Shown in pieces: positions 43,796 through 51,605 of a stretch of 64,000 nucleotides of DNA. Below the pieces are notes generated by a model, which saw nothing but the letters and a program-made list of their open reading frames with translations, was not told the origin of the DNA and made no database searches. The stretch's first letter is position 1, and each line of letters begins with the position of its first letter. The translations under genes and the position numbers were made by a program. Origin of the DNA: Niameybacter massiliensis (GTDB lineage: Bacteria > Bacillota > Clostridia > Lachnospirales > Cellulosilyticaceae); the NCBI RefSeq assembly GCF_001282685.1, contig NZ_LN875035.1, forward strand, positions 1,158,250 through 1,222,249, written 5' to 3'.

Positions 43796-45505
43796 TTATA
43801 AGTTGCAATTATGTACTTCTTTACAGATTTTATCAAATATAATATAATCTCCTGAAAACTTATTATTCCATAGTTTTTGTGCTAATACTTGAATACCTTC
43901 TTTAGCTCTATCATAGATATCTTCTTCTGAAACAGGTACATTTATCATATCATTCCAAATAGAAAAAGCACCTCCTAATAGCTGAGGATGTCCTGCCGGG
44001 ATTGTATATGCCTCTCTGAACATATTTGGCTCCCATGTATTAAATAAATTTTCTTTATCTAAGTATTGTCTATAGTAATTTGCATGAGGTACAATATATA
44101 ACCTGGTATCATCAGAATTAATAATCTGATAGCCCGCTTCAATCATTTCTATAGCATCCACCCAGTCTAAGCTCCATATATTGATTGTAACACCTTCACT
44201 TATAATAGGTGTCTGTCCCTTGAAACTACTTAAATTCCCCCATAATCTTGGTGTCTTACCTTTTGCTTTAATCCATTTCAAATAGTAGTCTGTATAAGCT
44301 CTAAAATGTTCTAATACTTCATCACTTCCAAAATATTCATCTGCTCCAATATGTACTTCCTTACATCTAAAGACAGGCATATCTCCTTGTAAATATTCAT
44401 TCCATAGCTTATCTATAAATTCATACGCTTCTTCTTTCATAACATTAAGATGGTCTCTTCCCTTTCCAATTCCTAATGTTAAATCTTTATTATATTGAGT
44501 CAATGCTAAACAATGTGCAGGTGTATCGATCTCTGGCACTATATCTACACTATATTTATCTGCAAAATCTATTAATTCTCCAAATGCGCGCTTTGTATAA
44601 TGACCATCTTTCGCCGTTAATCCTTGATATGTATCACACTCTAGTCTAAATGCTGAATAAGCCTTCTCCCAGTTTACTTCATCGATATGAATCTCATTGT
44701 CATTTAAGTGAATATGAAAATCATTCATCTTATACCATGCCATAAGCTTTACATATGTTCTTAATGCATCCATAGAGGAAAATCTTCTACCTACATCCAA
44801 CATAAATCCTCTTTTTTTATATCTAGGATAATCTCTAATCATCCCCTGCTCTAATTTTCCTTTTTGACGTTTTAGCATTTGAAGAAGCGTTCTTGTTCCG
44901 TAAAATATTCCTCTTGTATGACAAGCACTTATCTTCACAAAGTTATTAATACATAAATTATATCCTTCATCTCCTATAATTTTATCTTCATTACTTAATA
45001 CAAGTAATATGTCACCTTCCTTAACTATACCACCTATTACTATTTCTAAATCCAAACCTATTTCTTCATTTAAATCCTGTTTTAATATCTGAGCACTTAC
45101 TATTAACTTCTCTTTAACATTTTCAGAAATTCTTATGATAGAATTCTTCGTAATTAAGTATTCCCCCTCTAAGCCTATCCATTCTTGTACCTCCGGAATA
45201 ACATAAGGCTTAGTATTTATAGCTAATGGTGTACCATATTTTCCTGGAACAACTACTTCTAAACCTTTGGTCCACATAACTTCCTGCCCATAAGACACTT
45301 TAAAATCTACAATAACCTTCATATCTATAAATGGTGCATAAATATTACCTACATCATCAATAATTTGCTTATAATCTGAACCTAAAAATTCTATCTCAAA
45401 TCCTTTTGGAACGTAGGGCATTAAAATTTTATGTTGGTTTGGACAAATCATTCTAACTTTTAAATTTTGCACTACTTCTTCAAGTTGTTTTTTTATAGTT
45501 ATCAT
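43796..45505 (-). CDS. GH20 beta-N-acetylhexosaminidase, second copy
   Basis: This 569-residue enzyme has a GH20b N-terminal domain (about 90-215) and a TIM barrel with KKRGFMLDVGRRF, NDFHIHLNDNE and the catalytic pair Asp389-Glu390 in VHIGADEYFG. It differs clearly from the GH20 at 33541, which has VGGDEPC and a helical tail, so the two are paralogues or separately acquired. No signal peptide is present. The repeat element starts about 130 bases upstream of its start codon. Confidence 0.88.
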   Translation of the reverse strand: MITIKKQLEEVVQNLKVRMICPNQHKILMPYVPKGFEIEFLGSDYKQIIDDVGNIYAPFIDMKVIVDFKVSYGQEVMWTKGLEVVVPGKYGTPLAINTKPYVIPEVQEWIGLEGEYLITKNSIIRISENVKEKLIVSAQILKQDLNEEIGLDLEIVIGGIVKEGDILLVLSNEDKIIGDEGYNLCINNFVKISACHTRGIFYGTRTLLQMLKRQKGKLEQGMIRDYPRYKKRGFMLDVGRRFSSMDALRTYVKLMAWYKMNDFHIHLNDNEIHIDEVNWEKAYSAFRLECDTYQGLTAKDGHYTKRAFGELIDFADKYSVDIVPEIDTPAHCLALTQYNKDLTLGIGKGRDHLNVMKEEAYEFIDKLWNEYLQGDMPVFRCKEVHIGADEYFGSDEVLEHFRAYTDYYLKWIKAKGKTPRLWGNLSSFKGQTPIISEGVTINIWSLDWVDAIEMIEAGYQIINSDDTRLYIVPHANYYRQYLDKENLFNTWEPNMFREAYTIPAGHPQLLGGAFSIWNDMINVPVSEEDIYDRAKEGIQVLAQKLWNNKFSGDYIIFDKICKEVHNCNL

Positions 45506-45638
45506 ATTTTCCCCTTATACAATATATTTCTATATTATTTTAACATATTAAAACTTTATCTTTTAACTCTCTATTTACTAAATAATTGTTTAATTTTTAT
45601 ATATTTTCACTAAGCTTTATCATTTCCATGTCTGACAT

Positions 45639-46459
45639 AATAAATATTTTATGGAGTGAAAACTTAGTAGTTGAGGTAGACCGGTCGGCACTACGTATGT
45701 GCTCTCCCTTTCGCTTTTGCTCAAATGGACTAAGAATGTGTAAACTCCTATTCAGTCAGAACGTGCGAAAACTCACTAATGCTCAGACACTCGCATAAAA
45801 GCCTTCCTTCATATTCGTTAACACATTCTAAGCCCATTCTCAATAAAAGCTACATGGAGGTCACCCACGCATCACCACCCTTTTCTACTCAGTTAGGTAA
45901 GTTTTCACTTCCAGTAGTTCACCGTGGTGAAGAGATAGGAGTAAATGTTTCTTCTTTCAGGGCAAAACCTTCAAGTGTTTGATAAGGCTCCTTCGTCGTT
46001 TATTCCTGATCTCAGCCTATCTTAAAAGGTGAGCGTTAGCAAAGCTACTGTGAAGCCTTTCAGGTTTCAATGTCTTTTGCTACTGAATTAAGTAAGATTC
46101 GCTTTGTAGAATTGATAGTACTTTTGATCTGAACTCGGAAATGATTAGGCATTTTCACATGAAAGATGTTTAGAAAATGGATCATGTAGTGTAGCTGTCT
46201 CTCTACTGGAAAGGCTATGATGTAATGGGCTGTAAGGTAAGTTATTGTATGGAAACTTTCTCCACAGACTTTTTAGAGAGGCTTAGAGAATGGAATCAAA
46301 CTGGTTTTAGGGAAATGTCTGAAGAAAAGTGAACTTTTTTCTGAGTTTTGACCGTTAGTTTGATGGAATGAACTTAGTCTCTCTTAAAAGTCGAGGACTA
46401 GAAGTTGGAATACAATAAGCTTGCCTACATGTCCTCACACTTAACCAAATATTTATTTA
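45639..46459 (+). repeat. Structured dispersed element, copy D
   Basis: This 821-bp copy is bounded by AATAAATATTTT (from 45639) and AAATATTTATTT (46448-46459). Its left half matches copy A, and its middle (about 45915-46180) matches copy B. GGAGTGAAAACTTA near the left end can pair with TAAGTTTTCACTTCC at about 45898-45912. The hairpin GTGCGA/TCGCAT (45763-45796) is present. The right end touches the terminator of the next gene. Confidence 0.85.
46183..46431 (+). ncRNA. Candidate structured RNA domain in element copy D
   Basis: The nested helices of copy A recur, closed by CATGTAG (46183-46189) and CTACATG (46425-46431). Two differences keep pairing: AGCCTCTCT becomes AGTCTCTCT (G-C to G-U in the long helix), and loss of one base in the apical hairpin still leaves AGAAAA/TTTTCT. 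Confidence 0.5.
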
Positions 46460-46464
46460 ATTAA

Positions 46465-46490
46465 AATGGGACCTCCACCGAGGTCCCATT
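46465..46490 (-). terminator. Terminator of the small gene at 46496-46843
   Basis: AATGGGACCTC pairs perfectly with GAGGTCCCATT around GGTG. The minus-strand T-tract TTAATT runs into the repeat end. Confidence 0.85.
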
Positions 46491-46495
46491 CTGTT

Positions 46496-46843
46496 TTATT
46501 GTCCAAATACTTCTACACGTTTTCTCTTACCTAAATAATTAATTGCACGCATTTTACATCTACCCATTTCGTTGTGAGCGCAGAAGTTACTAAGGTCCAT
46601 CAATAAAAATAATGTATCTGTCATAAGGTATTTAAGGTCCTTTAAATCATTTTCATGTTCACAATCTACTTGAACTTCTGCTGCATCATTTAATAATTTT
46701 TCAATTCCACCTTGAGTATCTTGGAAAATTTCCTGTAAGCTTTGTGCACTCATAGTCTCTTCTGTTTCTATATACTTCTCTAAAAAAGCTTCTAAAGTCT
46801 TATTTATATTTTTATATTGGTCATAAACTTCTACTAGTTCCAT
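46496..46843 (-). CDS. Small helical cytosolic protein, function unknown
   Basis: This 115-residue, mostly helical acidic protein (MELVEVYDQYKN...) is not a family I recognise. The frame is open 138 bases further upstream, but that stretch contains the terminator hairpin of the preceding ABC operon. An AGAGGA site lies directly before the ATG at 46843, so the short form is chosen. A Cys/His-containing segment (DLSNFCAHNEMGRCKMRAINYLGKRKR) near the end might bind metal or nucleic acid. Confidence 0.6.
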   Translation of the reverse strand: MELVEVYDQYKNINKTLEAFLEKYIETEETMSAQSLQEIFQDTQGGIEKLLNDAAEVQVDCEHENDLKDLKYLMTDTLFLLMDLSNFCAHNEMGRCKMRAINYLGKRKRVEVFGQ

Positions 46844-46921
46844 TTGATTTCCTCTTTTCTTAAGCTCATTGATTATTAACACTTTCACTATAACATGACT
46901 TCTTACTCTACAACAATAAGG

Positions 46922-46962
46922 GACTATTATGAAATCATTATAACTAGATTTCATAATAGTCT
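46922..46962 (-). terminator. Terminator of the cellobiose-type ABC operon
   Basis: GACTATTATGAAATC pairs perfectly with GATTTCATAATAGTC about 30 bases after the permease stop. Confidence 0.82.
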
Positions 46963-46989
46963 CTCTATCTATTCTATACACTATATTGT

Positions 46990-47856
46990 CTATTCTTTAA
47001 CCCCTCCAAGCGCCACGCCTCTTACAATAAATTTAGATAAACATAAATACATAATGACAACTGGCATAATCGCAATGGTAATAAGCATATAAACCTGGCC
47101 TAAATCAAATTTCAAGAAATCTGCACTACGTAGTTGAGCAATTAAAATAGGTAACGTCTTTTTGTTACTACTATCAATAATCAAAGCTGGTATAAAGTAA
47201 TTATTCCAACTGCCTACAAAAGTAAAAATAGCTTGAACTGCCATGGCAGGCTTTAAGATAGGTAATACTATTTTATTAAACGTATAAAATTCTCCTCCAC
47301 CATCTACACGTGCAGCTTCGATTAACTCTATGGGGAGATTACTTGCCATATACTGTCTCATAAAGAATACAACAACAGGCGCTGCAATAGCCGGTAATAT
47401 CAATGGCCAGAAAGTATCACGTAGCCCCATATCATTCACCAGCCTTACAAACCCTAGTGCTGATACCTGTGTAGGGATCATCATAATAAGTAATATAAAA
47501 GTAAATGCTTTATTACGACCTTTAAATTCATAAGCATGAATACCATATGCTGTCATCGCTGAAAAATAAATACTACATATAGCTGACACTGCCGATACAA
47601 ACAAACTATTAAATATACCAGATAAAACAGGTAGGTTCTGATTACCTAATACATTTCTTAAGTTTGCCATAAAAGAACCACCTGGCACAAAACTAAAACC
47701 TTGTTGAATAGAAGAATTTGACCTTGTGGCATTAATCACTAACATATAAAAGAAGAATAGAGAAAGGAAGGTCAACAGAGCAAGTACTATATAGCAAACC
47801 ATGCGGTAAAAATGAGTGGACATTTTTTCTTTAGATTGGTCTTTTTGACGGCTCAT
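46990..47856 (-). CDS. Sugar ABC transporter permease (MalG-like, CUT1)
   Basis: This 288-residue permease has six helices and the EAA loop ELIEAARVDGGGEFYTFNKIVLPILKP. It overlaps the upstream permease by four bases and is the last gene of the importer operon. No ATPase gene is present, so it probably uses a shared MsmX-type ATPase. The one encoded at 11734-12804 is a candidate. Confidence 0.87.
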   Translation of the reverse strand: MSRQKDQSKEKMSTHFYRMVCYIVLALLTFLSLFFFYMLVINATRSNSSIQQGFSFVPGGSFMANLRNVLGNQNLPVLSGIFNSLFVSAVSAICSIYFSAMTAYGIHAYEFKGRNKAFTFILLIMMIPTQVSALGFVRLVNDMGLRDTFWPLILPAIAAPVVVFFMRQYMASNLPIELIEAARVDGGGEFYTFNKIVLPILKPAMAVQAIFTFVGSWNNYFIPALIIDSSNKKTLPILIAQLRSADFLKFDLGQVYMLITIAIMPVVIMYLCLSKFIVRGVALGGVKE

Positions 47857-48830
47857 AGCTTTCCTCCCTCTCCCTTAATTTTTGTTCTTTTAGACTCTCT
47901 ATTTCCTGTAAGATAAAAAACAATTAAACTAAGTACAGCAGCAATAATGAATAAAATTACAGATAATGCCCCTGCCATACCATAGTTCTTACTATATAGA
48001 TGGTTATTTAAGAACATGATTAACGTTGTACTTGTATTATTGGGTGCCCCCGTTCCATTGGTTAATATTTGTGGTACATCAAACATTTGTAACCCACCAA
48101 TAAGAGAAGTTATAATGACATACACTAATATAGGACGTATTAAAGGAAGCGTAATCTTAAAAAATATTTGAGATCCCTTTGCTCCATCCATTTCAGCAGC
48201 CTCAAAAGTAGATGTATCAATTCCCATTATAGCGGCCATCAAAAGAATGGTTGTGTTACCAAACCACATCAAAAAGTTCATCAGAGCAATCAGTCCTCTA
48301 GTCCCCCAAGTACTTGCTAAAAACCTGATAGGCTCTTTGATGATTCCTGCAGACATAAGGCTACTATTGACAGGACCTATATCTGAAAACAAAGCAAAGA
48401 ATAACATTGCAAAAGCTGAAGCCATAATCAAGTTAGGCATATAAATTACTGTTTTAAAGAAGCCTGTTCCTCTAAGCTTCAATCTTAAATTAGTAAACCA
48501 TGCTGCAAGTAGTAATGAAATAACAATTTGAGGGATAAATCCAAGTAGCCACAAAATCATTGTATTCCCCAAATAGGTTATCAAATCTCCTGATGTAAAC
48601 AAGGTGATATAGTTTTGAAATCCTACAAAATTAGGCCCTATTATTTTCAGCCCACTTCGATAATTTTCAAAAAAACTATTGTAAAAAGTTGATACTAAAG
48701 GAACGAATGAAAAAATAAAAAAAGTAATAAAGAATGGTGCTAGAAAAAAGTATCCCCATTTAGAGTAACTCACACCTTTATTTTTTTTGGTTCTTTTTGT
48801 GGTCATTATCTCCCCTCGCTTTGTGATCAT
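47853..48830 (-). CDS. Sugar ABC transporter permease (MalF-like, CUT1)
   Basis: This 325-residue permease has six helices. It has an EAA loop (TFEAAEMDGAKGSQIFFKITLPLIRP) and a basic cytosolic N-terminus (TTKRTKKNKG). The start may be 48830 or the ATG eight codons later at 48806. Each has a G-rich ribosome site at a non-ideal distance. It pairs with the downstream MalG-like protein. Confidence 0.87.
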   Translation of the reverse strand: MITKRGEIMTTKRTKKNKGVSYSKWGYFFLAPFFITFFIFSFVPLVSTFYNSFFENYRSGLKIIGPNFVGFQNYITLFTSGDLITYLGNTMILWLLGFIPQIVISLLLAAWFTNLRLKLRGTGFFKTVIYMPNLIMASAFAMLFFALFSDIGPVNSSLMSAGIIKEPIRFLASTWGTRGLIALMNFLMWFGNTTILLMAAIMGIDTSTFEAAEMDGAKGSQIFFKITLPLIRPILVYVIITSLIGGLQMFDVPQILTNGTGAPNNTSTTLIMFLNNHLYSKNYGMAGALSVILFIIAAVLSLIVFYLTGNRESKRTKIKGEGGKL

Positions 48831-48891
48831 TGCTGCCCTACTCTCTCATAAGTGTAGGGCAACAATTTTTATAAACTTTCAACTTTATCTA

Positions 48892-50328
48892 TTATGGTCT
48901 CTTAAGTTCAGGATATTTAATAAGTGCATCTTTGTAGAAATTATCAAGCGCTTGGTCTTTTGTTACTGTGCCATTAAAGTAATCCATAAAGGCTTGTTGG
49001 AAAGATTCATTTAATCCTTGATCATAAGGAGAAATATTATCCATGCTAATGTTTTTTGCAGAAGCATTAAAGAGCTTAATATGATTTTGACCACCTAAGA
49101 ATGCAGATTGGAAATCACTTGATCCAATCTCTTCCATTGCAGCCTTATTATTAGTGTAGTCTTGTGTATCTAATGTAATTTGTTTCATTGTGTCACTATC
49201 ACAAGTAAGTGTAAGCATAACGTCTTTTATTGTGCCCAAGTTATCTGTACCCTTTGCTGCACAAATCCAAGTTCCACCCCAATAATAAGCTTGTGGTCCT
49301 TCACATACTGCATAGTCGCCAAATATCCCATTCCCTACTTCTTCTTTTCCACCTTCTGCTATTGGTGTTTCAAGAGAGTTACCTAACAATGTAAAGTTAA
49401 TACCCCATGTTGAATAAAAGAATCCAAATACATCACCACTTAGTCCTTGATCTTTTGCCCAACCATCGTTCCATAATGAGGTTTTGTTATTATAGCCCTT
49501 ATCTGTATAAGTCTTAGTTTGGTCTACCCACTTCATCAAATTATCATCTATATCGATAACATTATCGCTTCCTACCCAAGGTGTTGAAACATTATTTGAG
49601 AAAGTACGATAGCTATCATCAAATCCTGATAACATCTTATAACCTTTTGCTGCTGACTTTTCAGCTACAGCATCAAATTTCTCCCAATCAGATAAAGCAG
49701 CTTGAACTTCTACTGGATCATCTGTTCCTAATACATCTTTTGCAATGGAACGACGATATACGAAAAGTCCTGGTGTTGCTTGCCAAGATACACCCTTTAA
49801 TGCACCATTACTATCTGTTGTAATTTTTTGGGTATAGGTATATTGATCTACAAGATCAGCATCTGTTAAGCCAATATCCTTTTTAACATCTAAGGTATAC
49901 TCTGTATCTACATATTTAAGTGCGTAGTCGGCTTCTACTAAAAAGATATCAATTTTATCATCTTTGGCCGCGGCATCTTGTTTTAATAAATCTTCATCTA
50001 ACTTATTTTGGTACTGATTATTTTGATTTGGCGTGATAACCCATTTAACATTGATATCTGATGGCAGTTTACTTGCATAGTAATCATTGAAACGACTTTG
50101 GAATTCTTCATTCCATGCATAAATAACAAGTGTTTTTCCTTCCTCTGAATCTGTCGTATCTGGTTGTGTTGTCTCTGAAGTTGTAGTCTTAGTATCTGTA
50201 TTTGTAGATGTTTGCTCATCTGATGTTGAAGGAGTAGATGTTGAAGAATCTGCAGTTTGCCCTGAACAGGCTGTTAAAGTAGATAATAATAATACCTGTG
50301 CTAATAATAAAGACATATGTTTTTTCAT
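48892..50328 (-). CDS. Sugar-binding lipoprotein of ABC importer (probable cello-oligosaccharide)
   Basis: This 478-residue lipoprotein has a signal peptide with lipobox LTACS, a Ser/Thr/Asp-rich linker to about residue 65, and a family 1 solute-binding fold. The position between a LacI regulator and two permeases, divergent from cellobiose phosphorylase, makes cellobiose or short cellodextrins the likely ligands. GAGGAGG precedes the ATG. Confidence 0.85.
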   Translation of the reverse strand: MKKHMSLLLAQVLLLSTLTACSGQTADSSTSTPSTSDEQTSTNTDTKTTTSETTQPDTTDSEEGKTLVIYAWNEEFQSRFNDYYASKLPSDINVKWVITPNQNNQYQNKLDEDLLKQDAAAKDDKIDIFLVEADYALKYVDTEYTLDVKKDIGLTDADLVDQYTYTQKITTDSNGALKGVSWQATPGLFVYRRSIAKDVLGTDDPVEVQAALSDWEKFDAVAEKSAAKGYKMLSGFDDSYRTFSNNVSTPWVGSDNVIDIDDNLMKWVDQTKTYTDKGYNNKTSLWNDGWAKDQGLSGDVFGFFYSTWGINFTLLGNSLETPIAEGGKEEVGNGIFGDYAVCEGPQAYYWGGTWICAAKGTDNLGTIKDVMLTLTCDSDTMKQITLDTQDYTNNKAAMEEIGSSDFQSAFLGGQNHIKLFNASAKNISMDNISPYDQGLNESFQQAFMDYFNGTVTKDQALDNFYKDALIKYPELKRP

Positions 50329-50364
50329 TAAAATACCCTCCTCAATTTAACTTCCTTTTACTTG

Positions 50365-51372
50365 CTATAACTTTTTCACTGAGTTACCTAATAGCAACTC
50401 CCCTTTTACAATGACTTGTTGTGGGATTGCTGTCTTTGGTTTTTCGATCAGTTCAATTAATCTAAGTGCTGCTAGCCTTCCTAATTCATCTGTATTTTGT
50501 TTGAGGGTTGTAAGTGAAGGTTCTAATACTCTAGATAAGTAAATGCCATCATACCCTACAATACTTATATCATCTGGTATACGAAGTCCTGCATCCTTGA
50601 TCACATTGATACCACCAATGCTAGAAAAATCATCAGGAAAAATAATACAAGTAGGAGGTATCGCAAGTTCTAGAAGTTCTTTTGTCTTTATTGCTGTTGC
50701 CTTTGGATCATGATAAATCGCCTCACATACATATTCATCAGGTATCTTCATTTTTAGCTCTTCGCAAGTCTTATAAAAACTTGCTAACCTTTTTTGAGTA
50801 ACTGAAGTATCTTCTCCATGGATAAATGCAATTTTTCTATGTCCACACTTGTGTATATACTGTACAAGTTGTTTCATACCATCTACATTATCTGAAAGAA
50901 TAGCGGTTCTATCATTAAAAAGATGATCTATGGTTACAACAGGTATATTCCCTTCTATAAGCTCCATCACCTCTGGTGCCCTAAAGTCAACGCTTGCTAT
51001 AACAATGCCGTCATAGCCACGGTGCATGCAATGTTGATAATAGCTCATTGGTTTGCCTCCAATGTTTTGGCTAATAAAAGTAATAGCATATCCATGCTTT
51101 TCTGCTTCTACTCTAAAACTTTCAAGTACACAAGAGAAGTACTCATGAGTTAATCCTCTTTGTGTTTTGTCGGTAAATAATACACCTAGATTATACGTTC
51201 GGTTAGTTTTTAAACTTCTTGCTGCTGCATTAGGCATATATCCCATATCACGCGCTACTTGAATAATCTCTTCTTTCTTTTTCTCACTAATATCTTTGTG
51301 CCCATTTAGTGCCTTGCTCACTGAAGATGTGGAAACTCCGCATGCTTTTGCAATATCTTTAAGTGATACCAT
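50365..51372 (-). CDS. LacI family repressor of the cellobiose cluster
   Basis: This 335-residue regulator has an N-terminal LacI helix-turn-helix (LKDIAKACGVSTSSVSKALNGHKDIS) with the hinge helix AARSL. A periplasmic-binding-like sensor domain follows (from about residue 60). It heads the ABC operon and diverges from cellobiose phosphorylase. Two related operator-like sequences flank the intergenic region, one in its own leader, so it probably represses both sides until sugar is present. Confidence 0.88.
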   Translation of the reverse strand: MVSLKDIAKACGVSTSSVSKALNGHKDISEKKKEEIIQVARDMGYMPNAAARSLKTNRTYNLGVLFTDKTQRGLTHEYFSCVLESFRVEAEKHGYAITFISQNIGGKPMSYYQHCMHRGYDGIVIASVDFRAPEVMELIEGNIPVVTIDHLFNDRTAILSDNVDGMKQLVQYIHKCGHRKIAFIHGEDTSVTQKRLASFYKTCEELKMKIPDEYVCEAIYHDPKATAIKTKELLELAIPPTCIIFPDDFSSIGGINVIKDAGLRIPDDISIVGYDGIYLSRVLEPSLTTLKQNTDELGRLAALRLIELIEKPKTAIPQQVIVKGELLLGNSVKKL

Positions 51373-51399
51373 ACGCCTCCTCTCCTTGCTCCTTTCCTT

Positions 51400-51413
51400 A
51401 ATCGTTTGAGTAA
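51400..51413. promoter_or_regulatory. LacI-type operator-like site upstream of the lacI-family gene
   Basis: The minus strand reads TTACTCAAACGATT, matching the site in the divergent promoter (TTACGAAAACGATT) at 12 of 14 bases. It lies about 28 bases before the regulator's start codon and suggests autoregulation. Confidence 0.55.
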
Positions 51414-51553
51414 CTTTCTATACTCATAATTTATGCAGTATGCTTTTTTATAATGACAATTTTATGAACTTTAAATAATTTTTTATCTCTAATTTAATAT
51501 TTTTAGGTACTCATACACAGTTCTTCTTAATATATATACAAATATAATACGTT

Positions 51554-51582
51554 TGATTTTACTCAATCGTTTTCGTAAAATT
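51554..51582 (+). promoter_or_regulatory. Promoter with embedded operator for cellobiose phosphorylase
   Basis: TTGATT (51554-51559) and TAAAAT (51577-51582) are 17 bases apart. The spacer and -10 box contain TTACTCAATCGTTTTCGTAA, a near-palindrome with central CG and the second copy of the operator-like sequence. Binding would block the polymerase. Confidence 0.65.
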
Positions 51583-51605
51583 TATTATCGAATGGAGTGA
51601 CCGTT

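Noticed and set aside
7123-46459. Naming the repeat as ROOL, GOLLD, HEARO, IStron or a TnpB guide RNA
   Set aside because: I see no family-specific motif, transposase or TnpB/IscB gene that would justify one of these names; they remain comparisons to test.
7123-46459. CRISPR array or phage attachment sites
   Set aside because: The repeats are hundreds of bases long and 9-15 kb apart, with ordinary genes between them and no integrase or cas gene.
46844-46981. N-terminal extension of the small protein at 46496-46843
   Set aside because: The stretch contains the perfect terminator hairpin of the upstream ABC operon, while an AGAGGA site marks the downstream ATG.
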